Below, one piece after another: positions 38,682 through 49,641 of a stretch of 64,000 nt of DNA. The DNA is from Semisulcospira habei (Eukaryota; Mollusca; Gastropoda; Semisulcospiridae): positions 25,397,199 to 25,461,198 of the forward strand of contig BTPG01000008.1 of assembly GCA_036245525.1 (NCBI GenBank), written 5' to 3'. The first letter of the stretch is position 1; each line of letters opens with the position of its first letter. The notes below the pieces were generated by a model. That model saw only the letters and a program-made list of their open reading frames with translations, ran no database searches and was not told the DNA's origin. The translations under genes and the position numbers were made by a program.

Positions 38682-41600
38682 TTGGCAAGTCCGAACATGC
38701 ACTCGATGTGGGCAATTCCAGTGGCCGAGTGACGAACATCTGGTTTGCCTGCCCTGTTCCGGTTGTACCTCCATGCGTCCGTGCTCGGTCTGCGCCCCAT
38801 GGCTGGAGGAACAATGGACCCAGCTGTGGAGTTTCTACGGCCGCAAGAAACCTACACAAGCACGGAAGAACGATCCCACACCGGTACGCGCCACAGTCCA
38901 GTCGAGTGGCCCTGACCGAGTGTCTGAGCAGACGAACCAGCGGCTTCGGTCGCGTGCACGTGCTCTAGTACCGGCAGCCACCACAGTCCAGTCGAGTGGT
39001 CTCTGTACGGTCAAGGATCCTAGAGCGCCTCGGGCTAGGCCTCTAAACAAGACTCCGGTAGCCACCACAGTCCAGTCGAGTGGTCTCTACCCGGTAGCAA
39101 CGCCTCTGCAGGCAACTGATAAGGAACTGATACAGGCTCCTACACCCGCTCTGGTTGCGGGCCTGACTAATACGGATCTCCAGGTAGCTGACAAGCTCCC
39201 GCCACAGATTCGTCTTGCTGCTTCCGCTACCCTGTTCTCCGCTAGGGACCAGCGCGGAACGCCAGCGCCCCGCCCAGCTTTTTCCGTCCGGGCGTCAAGT
39301 TCCGACAAGTCTTCTCACCGGACGCGCTCCCGCTCTCGGGTACGAAGCAGTCGCCTCCGCTCTGCTGCGGTGCGAGTTACTCCCCGTCTTCAGTCCGAGC
39401 GAACCTCAGCTGTTAGACATCGTTCACGCTCGAGCGACAGGTCTACTCGCCCGAGGGTCGATTCCTACCAGTCGGAATCCAGCCGACATTCGCGGACACA
39501 GTACAGGCATGACTCTGCTTTGCGTTCAGTTTCGCGCCATTTCAGACGTTCCCGGTCCCCGCGTCGCCGTCCCCGCTCCCGTTCACGCTCCTTTCGGCGG
39601 AGTGCCGCTCGTTGCCCGCGACACCGTCGTATGTCAGGAGTTCGGGCTTCCCGCTCAGCGTCGAGTGATTCACGGGACCATTCATCTAGCAGACACTGGC
39701 GGCGCCACGCACCAGTGAGAAGATCTCCTCCACCGGCTACGACCGTTACCCGCCCCGGCGACGGGAGTCTTCCTCCTCGTTTGGGAGTGGACCCGATTCC
39801 CCACTCAGTTCCGGCAGAAGAGGACACCCTTAGCCTGAACCCCGAGGAATCGATGTCGGCACTACTACAGGTGGCCAGCCCCGCCCCGTCCAATCCCGCG
39901 GGTGGCGACGAGGAATTCCCGCCGGCTGCCATTGGACATAGGTTAGAGACACTGCGGGCCCTTGATGAAGCCGCATGGCTTATCGCGGCTTGCCTCCCTG
40001 CAGAAGACTGCCCTCCCTCTCCAGTTCTTAAAAGGAAAGCGTCCGCCTTTGTGGACGCAGAACGACAGGCCAAGCGATTCAAGTCTCTCCCCCAGCCGCC
40101 GGGTTTCCTGGAGTTACGTGATGCGTTTTCTGCTCATCTTGCGCAAGGGGCATGCGGTACAGGATTCTTCTCAGACTCCAAGTGGCCGACAGGTATAGAC
40201 ATCGCCTTCCGGCAGTCATGGTATGCGGGCCATACACAGCACTTTTCCTGCCCTCTACCGACAGCGGACCCCGCGGCAGTGGCGTTCTCTGGGACTTCAT
40301 TACGTCAGTCTCTCCTCCCCGGGGTAGAACAGACCGCGACACTCATTAGGAACACCCTGGCAGCAGCGGGATTTCTAGATTTGGTCACGCAAGCCATCGT
40401 CCGACGTGTAGAGGACTCCTGGCATCCGTCAGTTTCGCCTCTGCTGGGAGACCTGCTCGCCCTAGCAGTTTCGGGGAACCGCGCTGTATATCATGTCGCT
40501 GTCAACTCCATGGCAGCTGCCTCTAACTGCGACTTACTGCGTCGAGATGCGATGCTCCGTTCCTGTCCCATTCCGCTGGATGTGAAGACTCAGCTTCGGC
40601 AGGCGCCTCTCGGCAGTGAATTACTGTTCAGCCCCACCTGGCTCGCTGTGAAGGAAGCTAACAAGGACGCCTGGCCTAACCGCCCAGCCCCAACTTCCTT
40701 TCGACCAACCCGCAAGGCTCCGGGTCGCCCCCTGCGGACTGCTAGACCCACCGCCCGCCCTTTCCCAGAGGTGGTCGCCTACCCCCCAGAGCTCCAGCCT
40801 TTCCTCGCGCCCGCCCTTTCCCCAGTACCGAGCCTCCCCCACCCCTCCCCGCCCGCACCTGGCCCAGACCTGCCCGGCGCCCCGGGCGGGGCCGGGCGCA
40901 CTGACTTTCTCCCCCTCCGGCCCCCGCCGACCTCGTCCGGAGTTCCGGTCGGCGGGAGGCTGGCGCTTCACAGCGAAGCCTGGCGCTCACTGTTTCCGGA
41001 CGACCCGTGGATTCTCTCTACCATTACTCAGGGACTACTGATCTCCTTCCGGTCCCCACCTCCCGTGCGCCGGAGCCCGGTGTGGACTACAGTTCCTTCA
41101 GACCAGCTCAGAGCCGAAGCTCTCCGCGGCGAAGTTTCCTCCCTGCTTCAGAAGTTCGCCACGGAGGTGGTGGTCCGGCACGACTCCCCAGCCTTCTACA
41201 GTCGGCTCTTTGTGGTGCCCAAGCCAGGCGGCAAGTGGCGCCCCGTCATAGACCTCTCGGCGCTGAACAAGTTCATCGTCGCTCCGGCCTTCCGCATGGA
41301 GACTGCGCGGGCCCTTCGCTCAGCGGTACAGCCGATGGACTTTGCGGTCAGCCTGGACCTCTCAGATGCTTACCTGCACGTGCCCATGCATCCTGCTTCC
41401 AGACGTTACCTACGCTTCGCCTTCGAGGGTGTCGTCTATCAGTTCCGCGCGCTCCCCTTCGGCCTCAACCTCAGCCCCTGGGTCTTCACTCGCCTCATGG
41501 ACGCAGTGGTAGCCAGAGCCCGTCGAAGTTCCACGAGCCCTACGTCGAACTACTTGGACGACCTACTTTTGAGGAACCAGGACGAGCGCTCCCTGAGGGA

Positions 41601-42048
41601 AGACCAAGATGCTCTGCTTCAACTTCTCGAGAACCTGGGCTTCCTGGTCAACCTTGGCAAGTCCGACCTCATTCCCGCACGCCATTTTATTCACCTCGGT
41701 ATGGAGTTCCTCACCGACCACAATACCGTCAGACTGCCGGAGAAGCGCATCCAGAAGTTGGCGACTCTAGCTCGGCAGGTGTCCCAGTTGACGACGCTTC
41801 CAGCCAGGCAGTGGCTTCAGCTTTTAGGTCTGATCAGCGCTGCTGCGGACCTGCTACCGCAAGGACGTCTCTACTCCCGCCCTCTGCAACTGCATCTCCT
41901 CCTTCACTGGCGACCGTCGTCGCCCGACCTCAAGGCCCCGATTCCAGTACCTGCCATGCTCCGTCCCCACCTGCTGTGCTGGGCGGATCCTTCCTGGCTC
42001 GCGACGGGAGTGCCGCTGTCCTCACCGCCGCCCACTCTCTCGCTCTTG
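38682..42048 (+). CDS. DIRS C Gag-RT polyprotein (long uninterrupted frame)
   Basis: From the intron acceptor the frame stays open for about 3.4 kb. Gag begins QVRTCTRCGQFQWPSDEHLV, with CLPCSGCTSMRPCSVC and LWSFYGRKK. Three to four VATTVQSSGLY-type repeats follow (about 38885-39100), then an Arg/Ser-rich basic region (RSRSPRRRPRSRSRSFRRS-like), EDTLSLNPEESMSALL, KRFKSLPQPPGFLELRDAFS, DIAFRQSWYAGHTQHF and TATLIRNTLAAAGFLDLVTQ. RT follows with FYSRLFVVPKPGGKWRPVID, FAVSLDLSDAYLHVPMHP, LPFGLNLSPWVFTRL and YLDD at 41551-41562. The frame is lost at about 42045, where one extra T lies in TCGCTCTTGCGTCGAC just before the RNase H core. Beyond this the open frame to 42861 is out of register with RT and is the recombinase frame. 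Gag and RT sharing one frame is the native state suggested by this copy. Confidence 0.9.
38880..39100 (+). repeat. tandem repeats inside DIRS C gag
   Basis: Units containing CCACAGTCCAGTCGAGTGG recur at about 38890, 38982 and 39064, spaced 80-95 bp, each after GGTA(G/C)(C/G). They sit directly after the Cys-rich motif, as do the unrelated repeats of DIRS B and D. Confidence 0.75.
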
Positions 42049-42952
42049 CGTCGACGCAAGCCTCGCAGGTTGGGGAGCTCACCTCCTTCCGTCGTTCGAG
42101 ACTGCCTCCGGCCTGTGGCCTCTGGAATCGCTGTCCAAACACATCAGCTGGTTAGAACTGAAGGCAGTATGGCAAGCTCTCCTGGCCTGGGAGCCCCGCA
42201 TCCGACATCAGGAATTGTTGGTTCTCTCGGACAACTCCACGGTCGTCTCGTACATCCAGAAGCAAGGCGGGACCCGCTCTCCATCCCTCTGCATACTACT
42301 CTACCAGGTGCTCCGCTGGTGCGAGGATCGGGACATCTCTCTTCGCGCACGTCACATTCCGGGTCATCTGAATGTGCTGGCCGACTCCCTCTCCCGACGC
42401 GGTCAACTGCTCCATACAGAGTGGGCGCTGCGACCCGACATCTTTCGACTGATCGCCGTAACCTGGGAGGCTCCCATGATCGACCTCTTCGCCACGAGGT
42501 GGAATCGACAGCTTCCCCTCTTCGTCTCACCCATTCCAGACCCTCTGGCCTGGGCAGTCGACGCTCTATCCATCTCTTGGGACGGCCTGGTCGCCTACGC
42601 CTACCCGCCCACCGTGCTAGTCCCCAAGGTCCTACTCAAGCTCAGAGGGTGCAACACGATCCTGTTCCTGGTGGCGCCATTTTGCTGGACCAAGTCGTGG
42701 ACAACCGACCTCCTGAACCTTGCCACGGCTCCCCCGCTACCGCTCCCCACACCGCGGACGATGCTCAAGCAACCACGGCAGCAGCTGTTCCACCCGTGCC
42801 CCGAGCGTCTCCTCCTCCACGCCTGGAGGTTGTCCGGCAAGCCCTCGCAGCTAGAGGCTAGGTGCGGCAGTGGACGCGATCGCTACAGCTCGTCGAGCCT
42901 CGACCAGACGAGTCTACGAAGGCAAGTGGAGAGTCCTCTGCGCCTGGTGTGA
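42049..42952 (+). CDS. DIRS C RNase H and methyltransferase-like region
   Basis: The frame shifted by one base carries CVDASLAGWGAHLLPSF, SDNSTVVSYIQKQGGTRS, HIPGHLNVLADSLSRRG (RNase H with its acidic residues), then IDLFATRWNRQLPLFVSP, DALSISWDGLVAYAYPPTV and FLVAPFCWTKSWTTDLL. The latter block resembles the Dam-like domain placed here in DIRS1-like elements but has YPP where active N6-adenine methylases have NPPY. It is the continuation of the Gag-RT protein beyond the single-base insertion. Confidence 0.85.
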
Positions 42953-43893
42953 CGACAGACACCTTCAACCCATCGGCTTGACAACTCCCCAGTTGGCGGA
43001 TTTCTTCATCTGGCTTTTCAGCGACCAGCAGTTAGCACCGATCACCATCCGGGGCTACCTGGCCATGATTGCCGACACGTACAGACACTTGGGACTGCCC
43101 GACCCGGGTTCCTGCAAAGACCTAGCCAACCTGATGGCCCACTTCGGTCTACAACATCCTGCCCGCCGATCCCTGGTGCCACGATGGGACCTGTCCTGGG
43201 TACTCACTTGGCTCAACTCGCCCCGTTTCGAACCGATCCAGTTGGCGCGGTTGCCGGACGTGACTCGGAAGACCTGCTTCCTTTTGGCCCTCGCGTCAGC
43301 CTCCAGAGTCAGCGAACTGCACGCACTTTCAGCACGCCCCGCCTGCTTACAGTTTCGGGCTGATGGCTCGGTGCAGCTGCTTCCTGACCCAGCCTTCCTA
43401 GCCAAGACCAGATCGCCTTTGACGGCCCCTCAACTGGTCACCATTCAACCATTACGAGACCCAAGCTCCACCCGGGAGTCCAGACAACAGGACCCGGTGC
43501 GAGCCTTACGTGTGTACCTGCGCCGGACCAAGCCGATACGCAGGGAACGCACCCGCCTTTTCCTTCCTCTGTCCTCTCCCAGGTAGAAACGACATCTCGG
43601 CCCAAACGATATCCTCTTGGCTCCGGTGGGTGATACGATCAGCCTACCAGGAGCTTGCCCCTGATACAGCCAAACGCATGAGCATCAGGGCGCACGAGAT
43701 CAGAGCCATGGCCACCAGCCTAGCATTCGACCGGAACTGTGCGGTCAAAGACATTGTGGCGGCCGTGGGCTGGCGAGCGGAGACCACCTTCGCACGCTTC
43801 TACCTGAGGGACCTCTCCAGCCAGCGCCAGAACCTATTGCTGGTGGGGGGACATCGTGGCGGCGCAACACTCCCTCCCGGCGCCCTAGGCGCC
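42740..43893 (+). pseudogene. DIRS C tyrosine recombinase, small frameshifts
   Basis: The N-terminal part reads PPRLEVVRQALAARG in one frame up to 42861. A 4-nt deletion relative to DIRS B shifts the frame, and it continues from 42870 with AIATARRASTRRVYEGKWRV, LADFFIWLFSDQQLAPITIR and SRVSELHALSARPACLQF (first catalytic Arg). A second shift near 43580 leads to ISAQTISSWLRWVIRSAYQE, RAHEIRAMATSLAFDRN (His-x-x-Arg) and TTFARFYLRDL (Tyr). A third lesion is an extra G in a G-run near 43852. These are small breaks in an otherwise conserved integrase-like protein. Confidence 0.87.
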
Positions 43894-44017
43894 GTAAGTA
43901 TCTTTGCTAAAATTAGAGGGAGGTTGCGGGAGGGTGGCCGACTCGAGCGGCCAGGATGGCAGGGGATGGGGTCGCTATAGCGGCACCCGCCTCCTCCTCG
44001 GGATTCTTCCTTTAAGT

Positions 44018-44104
44018 AATACCATCGGTAATGTGTTTTGAGAAAACAAATGTATTTTTCATTAAAATGTATTTTTTTGAAAAATACTTACCGATGATAT
44101 TACT
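44018..44104. repeat. DIRS C internal complementary region
   Basis: The region contains AGTAATACCATCGGTAATG, GTGTTTTGAGAAAACAAATG (complement of the left end), then TATTTTTCATTAAAATG and GTATTTTTTTGAAAAATAC and TTACCGATGATATTAC (complement of the right end). Confidence 0.87.
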
Positions 44105-44141
44105 CGAAGGTCCCTCCCACCTGCCCCGCTTGCCGCTGGTT

Positions 44142-44331
44142 CGCTAAGAAAACTGACTGGCGTATGAGTGGTGTGGCGCATGCGTGGTTGAACCGGAAGG
44201 GAGGCTACCCGGGTTTCCGCCTAGGCTATGGCGCCCCTCACCTGCCATCATGACCATACTCGTACACAACAATTTTGGGCTAAAATTAGACTAGCTAAGA
44301 AACCATTTCCTTTAAGTAATACCATCGGTAA
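44142..44331 (-). repeat. DIRS C right inverted terminal repeat
   Basis: The repeat runs from CGCTAAGAAAACTGACTGGC to AAGTAATACCATCGGTAA and is complementary to 37868-38060. An A-run replaces the CGA centre of the terminal palindrome at 44337-44350. Confidence 0.88.
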
Positions 44332-44371
44332 GTATTTTAAAAAAAAAAATACATTTTAATGAAAAATACAT

Positions 44372-45423
44372 ATTTCACTTTTTTTCAGTGTGCTTTCAAA
44401 ATGACACATTTCAGATATTGCAATTGTATTATTTTGTGCATTTTTTCACCGAGATCTTGAGTATTCATTTTACATGTGGGCATGAGATTCGCGCGAATCC
44501 ACACGCAAGGTAATGATTTTGAAATTTAGCATAACCTTTTATTCATAATTATTATTTGCTCATTTAAGATTGTTAAGATTTTATTATTCATCTAAATCAT
44601 TATTTGCATGCAGTTTTGCACTAGCCAGATTCTGACCTTTATTTTGATATGTGAACCATATTGTTCTTGAGATCTGTAGATTTTACTGAAACATGCTTTC
44701 AGTTTTTGTATTTTTCTAACATCATTTAAAAAAAAAAAAATTATTCAGCCAAACCATTACTTGCATTGCATTTTTAAGATTCTGGCCTTTCTTTTGATAT
44801 GTGAACCATTTCTGTGTGTCCAATAGTTCTCGAGATATAAAGATTTGACTTGCACCTGACTTTGTGTTACACTGTTCATTTTTGTACTGTTGCAAACTGG
44901 CATGGTTTAGATACTTTGAACCTTTATAATAGACATATTATTAGCCTTGAGTATACCCAAAAAAAATAGGCATGCATAGTGCAGTATCTTATGTGATATG
45001 CTTGATTTCCAGGCTAATATTTACATTAGATGATGAATGGTGGAGACCCCAAAGTGGCCGTTCACGCAGTTTAACAAGGAAAAATGTGACTCGCAAGAGC
45101 ACATTCAGGTTCACGTTATTCATACATTATTGTGGAGAAGGAGGTTCAGTTAGTATTATATTCATCTAAGTAGTAGTCTGCACTGTTTAAACACTGTAAG
45201 CAGTGTTGGCTGACAAAACTGTGTTATTGCTGAGGCATCAAACATGGACTTTTCTTACATTTGACCCGAAACGACAGAATGACACAATTTTCAAATCGCT
45301 ATAACTCAGAAACCGTTTAAGATATCTCCACAAAAGTTTGCATGCAAGCTCATCTTGATGTTTACTTTCAGAAAACTTTAAAAATTGTATTGTCTTTTGA
45401 ATCTAAAAAAATTACTGGGACAA
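44372..45423. other. right part of the unclassified insert, no gene seen
   Basis: This AT-rich sequence contains two diverged internal repeats around TCTGGCCTTTATTTTGATATGTGAACC (about 44631-44655 and 44780-44806), each followed by an instance of TTCTTGAGAT or TTCTCGAGAT. No coding region is supported. Confidence 0.4.
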
Positions 45424-46048
45424 CCTAAGGACTCCTGCGCGCAGGGGTGGGCCTCCGGCAGCTCGCCAGGTTCTACCCTCGACCGATCCCGTTGCTTCTG
45501 CTGCTCTGCTGGCTCCGTCCTCTGGCAATCTGGCGGCCCTGATCCCAGTGTCTCCTTTGGTCAGGCCTCTCCTCCAGCGGTTGTCGGTCCTCTCCTCCGT
45601 CCCAGCTGTCCATCTTCACGGACGCGAGCCTCTCCAGCTGGGGTGCACTCCTGCTTCCGGAGTTCGTCACAGCCTTAGGCAGCTGGCCAAAGGACCACGC
45701 AGACAGACATCAGCTAGAGAGTGGAAGGCCTTTGGCTCGTCCTCGCCGCGTGGGAGCATCACCTCTGTCATCAGGAGATCCTGGTTCTCTCCGACAACGT
45801 GATTGTAGTGGCCTGCTTACAGAGCCAGGATGGGACGCACTCACCTTCCCTCTGCATCCCCTTGTTCCAAGTCCTCCTGTGGGGCAGAGATCGTGGCGTC
45901 ACTTTCGTGCGCGGCTCAGCCCACTAGGCACCGGCCTCCACGTGGTGTGGATGGGTAGTCTCCTCAGTCACTTACTGAGTGGACTAGCAGAGGGGTGCCA
46001 TCTTTGTCCAGGATTAGGACTTGATGTCAGCAGATATGTTGTTCAGTC
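45424..46048 (+). pseudogene. DIRS D RNase H region
   Basis: The reading after the unknown insert carries a PIPLLLLLCWLRPL-like RT tail, then FTDASLSSWGALLLPEFVTA, EILVLSDNVIVVACLQSQDG and SPSLCIPLFQVLLWGRDRG. This matches the RNase H part of DIRS B and C in decayed form. It ends where a LINE fragment with a (TTC)n tail begins at 46049. The methyltransferase-like and recombinase parts are missing. Confidence 0.8.
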
Positions 46049-47443
46049 TTTTTTCTTCTTCTTCTTGTCGTTCGCAGTGGGCTATACGGTCAATCCAGCA
46101 CTGGCGGTGAATGACATCGTTTTCTCTAGGTCTTCTCGACTGCCGTAGAGTTTGGTCTGCAGTGGAGTTGGCGATGGCCACACTTCTTTTCTTTCATCGT
46201 GCAGTAGGGGGAATCTCTGGAGAATATGTTCCGCTGTTTGGTCTTCCTGACCACAGGCACAGGTTGGTGATGGCGCAAGCTTGAACTTTCTGTTCATGTG
46301 AGCGTTCAAGTCTGTTGTGGCCGGTACGCAGTCTGATCAGTACAACTTGCTGCTCTCTGGTCAATGTGTGGTATTTGTCTCTGTTTGACCTCGGCCTCAT
46401 CAATGCCTTGATGATTGTCTTTTGCTCATTATAGCTGACGCTGTTTTCTTGTTGATCTTTTGTGGCTCCTTCTTTCGCCAGCTCGTCTGCCCTTTCATTT
46501 CCTGGTACCCCACAGTGGGCTGGTATCCACTGGAGAACAACTCTTCTGGTTTGTCTGACCTTCTGCAGAGCTCTGGTCAGCTGGGGGAGCTTGTCGTTCT
46601 CGAGGGCCTGAAGGACTGAAAGGGCATCAGAGAAGAAGACAACTTGGTAGCGTGGGTCTGTGGAATTCTGAACCATGGAGGCGGTCTGCATAAGTGCTTC
46701 GGTTTCTGCTTTGTGGTTTGTGCAGTGTTTGCCGGTGGCTACACTGGATGTGGCTGTCCCCCAGGGAACTGGATCAAGATGCCAGCACCTCCATTGGAAA
46801 CGGCATTTGTTGCTGATCCATCAGTGTAGATGTGGATCCATGCCTCCTTTGGGTACTATTCGTCGATCAGGGCTAGGGTGAGTGCCCGTCGAACGGTGTC
46901 ATCCTGACTGTCTCTTGAGGCAACATGTGGGACACTGGTGCAAATCTGGATGTCTGGTTTGTCCATTGCCCAAGGGTTTTCCTCTTCTTCTGTGATCAGA
47001 GGTAGACTGCTCTGTGGGAGGACTTCCCTGTACTGTCGAGAAAGTCGCATGCTCTCATGGACAAAGCTGCTTTTTTTGAGCCGGTTCTTGGTGAGGTTGC
47101 TCAGTCTGTGCTTCATGGGATGGTCGGGCAAGCACTTGAGCTTCTCAGTGTGTACCATGGTTTTGGCTTCTCTCCTCTGACTGAGAGGTTGGATTGTGGT
47201 CAACTTCTCCATTTCCTTGATTGGAGTGGATTTCATTGCACCAGTGATGAGTCGAAGAGCCTGGTTTTGCACTCGGTCGAGGGTCTGCAGGTTTGTCTTG
47301 GGTGAGGTTGACCACACTGTGGAGCCGTACTCGAGGTGGTGTCTGACTGTTCACTGGTATACTTACTTCAGTATCTTCTCGTTCGCTCCCCAGGTGGTGC
47401 CCGCCAGTTTTCTGAGTATGGCCAGCTTGCGTCGGGCCTTCGC
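46049..47443 (-). mobile_element. LINE E: 5'-truncated jockey/I-like LINE fragment with RNase H
   Basis: On the minus strand, starting at about 47440, it reads KLAILRKLAGTTWGANEKIL, then TVWSTSPKTNLQTLDRVQNQ, ALRLITGAMKSTPIKEMEKL (post-RT region). After a linker it reads VVFFSDALSVLQALEN, VVLQWIPAHCGVPGNERADE and LAKEG (RNase H), and finally the Cys-rich end CAITNLCLWSGRPN. The 3' tail is (AAG)n at 46049-46066. The RT core and endonuclease are absent, so it is a truncated insertion with frame breaks. Confidence 0.8.
46194..47317 (-). pseudogene. LINE E C-terminal RT extension and RNase H
   Basis: Two main open pieces exist: 46856-47317 (post-RT extension with RVQNQALRLITGAMKSTPI) and 46194-46691 (RNase H with FSDALSVLQALEN and PAHCGVPGNERADELAKEG). 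Between them the reading YTDGSATN-like near 46800 starts the RNase H fold in a different frame. The C-terminal tail is disturbed by a frame change after CLWSG. Confidence 0.78.
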
Positions 47444-47493
47444 CTAAAGGAAAAAGGGGGGAAAAACTCTGCACCCCCAGATAAGACATAATC

Positions 47494-49641
47494 ATGGACT
47501 CTCTGCTTCAGTGGAATTGTCGTGGTTTTCAAGCTAACTTTGAGGAATTACGTCTTTTAGTTAAGTGCTATAACCCCTCAGTAATATCTCTTCAGGAGAC
47601 TTACCTGAAGACTTCTGACCCTGTGTCCTTTAATGGTTTTAACGTTATACATAAAGGCTCTGATTCGGAGAGGCGCTCGGGTGGAGTGGCTCTTCTCATT
47701 AGTAGCCAAATTTTATGTAGCCCCGTTAGCATCGACACCTGTCTTCAGGCTGTCGCAGCTCGGGTTACCTTGAAGAAGACCATAACCATATGCAGTATTT
47801 ACCTGCCACCATCCCTGCGGGTCTGTAGTAATGATTTTTTTAATTTAGTTGATCAACTGCCCCCTCCCTTTATTCTCATGGGGGATTTTAACGGTCACGC
47901 TCACCTTTGGGGTAGTGACCACTATGATGGCAGAGGTCAGATGTTAGAAGATGTTTTTTCTCAACTTAACCTGTGTGTCTTTAACGATGGTTCACCTACA
48001 TACTCTAACCCAGGTTCAGGATCTAGTTCTGTTCTAGACCTCACTGTGTGTGATCCTTCTCTCATGCTGGACTTTGACTGGAAGGTTCACGATGACCTGT
48101 GTGGTAGTGACCACTTCCCAGTAGTCCTGTCATCGGTCAGCTGTGGGGAGGATCCGCCGGTGGGGCGCTGGAATCTTAAGAAAGCTAACTGGCCTCTGTT
48201 CGCCTCCCTCTGTCAGTCTCGTATTACAGAGGAGGTGGTCATGTCATCTGAAGAACCTATTTCTTCGTTTACTACTATTTTGTTGGATGTAGCGGGTGAA
48301 ACCATCCCTAAAACTTCCGCATCAGTCCCTCGAAAGCCGATAGTACGATGGTTCAACGAAGAGTGCCGCAAGGCCCAAATAGCGCGCAAATCTGCTCAGC
48401 GACGTGCTTTCCGTAATCCGTCGCAAGTGAATATTTTAACCTTTAAAAGACAGAGGGCGAAAGCCCGTTACATTTTTAAACGTGAACGCTGTGCTTCCTG
48501 GAGACGCTTCGTCTCATCTTTAACTTCTCGGACTCCGTCCCAGAAGTAATGGAAGGCTGTTCGGAGAATTAGGGGCAGGGGTGGCTCGGCTTCTGTTGGC
48601 CATCTTAGAGATGGTGCCAGCTTGGTTACAGATAAAAAAGCTGTGGCCAATTTGCTTGCCTCCACCATTGCCCATAATTCTTCAATGGAGCATTATTCAC
48701 CTTTCTTCCAGAGAGAGAAGGAGAAGCGAGAGTCTCGTATTTGTGATTTTAAGTCCGATAACTCAGAAGACTATAATGTCCCATTTACATTATCAGAATT
48801 GCAGCAAGCTTTGCAGAAATGTAATGACTCTGCTGCTGGCCTAGATACCGTCCACTATCAATTCCTAACGCATCTGCCTGAGAGGTCACTCGTTGTACTT
48901 CTCAATGCCTTTAACCATATCTGGAGAACTGGTCATTTTCCGCCGTCTTGGCGCCAGGCTGTGGTTGTACCGATCCCCAAGCCGGGTAAGGATCCTTCCG
49001 ACCCGGGCAACTACCGGCCTATCGCTTTGACATCATGTTTATGTAAAACTATGGAGCGCCTGGTCAACGCCCGCCTGGTGTGGCATCTTGAGTCACAGGG
49101 TCTCCTCACAGACCTCCAGTGCGGTTTCCGGCGCTTCCGTAGTACAACTGACCATTTAGTCCGCTTTGAATCATTTATTCGAGATTCTTTTGTCAACAAG
49201 CAGCATGTCTATGCAGTTTTCTTCGATCTTGAGAAGGCGTATGACACTACCTGGAAGTATGGCATAATGTCTGACTTGTTGGACATGGGTTTTAAAGGGC
49301 ACCTGCCCGTTTTTATTCACAATTTTTTGACTAACCGGTCGTTCCATGTCCGTGTGGGCTCCACCCTCTCCGACTCCTTTGAACAGGAGATGGGTGTCCC
49401 ACAGGGCAGCTTTCTATCTCCTGTTTTATTTAGTATTAAAATTAATAACATTGTAAAGGCCATCAAGGATGATTCTGAATGCTCTTTGTTTGTTGACGAC
49501 TTTGCTTTGTGCGCACGTGGTCGAGGACTTGCGTCCCTTGAGAGGCGCTTGCAGCTGTGCGTTGATCGCATCCAGCGGTGGGTGTCTCTCAATGGATTCA
49601 AGTTCTCGCCCTCCAAGACTGTTCTGTGTGCATTTTACTAA
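47494..49641 (+). pseudogene. LINE F endonuclease and reverse transcriptase
   Basis: The endonuclease reads LLQWNCRGFQANFEELRLLV, SLQETYLKTSD, MGDFNGHAHLWGSDHYDGRG and GSDHFPVVLS. A TAA at 48547-48549 after PSQK interrupts the frame, which then continues in the same phase with WKAVRRIRGRGG. RT motifs are AGLDTVHYQFL, VPIPKPGKDPSDPGNYRPIA, VFFDLEKAYDTTW (motif A), GVPQGSFLSPVLFSIKINNI (motif B) and LFVDDFALCARG (motif C as FVDD). The frame ends at 49639-49641 after a frameshift in or just before SPSKTVLCAFY. The protein continues in another frame. Confidence 0.9.

Larger units (their letters stand above)
37848..44371 (+). mobile_element. DIRS C: nearly intact DIRS1-like retrotransposon
   Basis: The left end is CATTTGTTTTCTCAAAACAC, the right end is TTTTAATGAAAAATACAT, and the internal complementary region is at 44018-44104. 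Inverted repeats are about 190 bp. The genes are gag with an 8-nt first exon and intron, RT/RNase H/methyltransferase-like in the same frame as gag, and an overlapping tyrosine recombinase. Only a handful of 1-4 base lesions are seen. Its inverted repeats differ strongly from A, B and D except at the outer ACCGATG core, so it is a separate family. Confidence 0.93.
35724..45413. mobile_element. unclassified insert in DIRS D, itself hosting DIRS C
   Basis: DIRS D coding similarity stops near ATACTAGG (35723) and resumes after ACTGGG (about 45419). Without DIRS C, 35724-37847 plus 44372-45413 is about 3.2 kb of AT-rich DNA. ACTAGG/ACTGGG at the borders might be a decayed 6-bp target duplication, but no terminal inverted repeats or transposase are clear. 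A possible exon-like piece with an acceptor TTAATTCCAG at 37187-37196 reads EDETYHLLMKHVSAEG and stops at 37335. The class is unknown. Confidence 0.45.
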
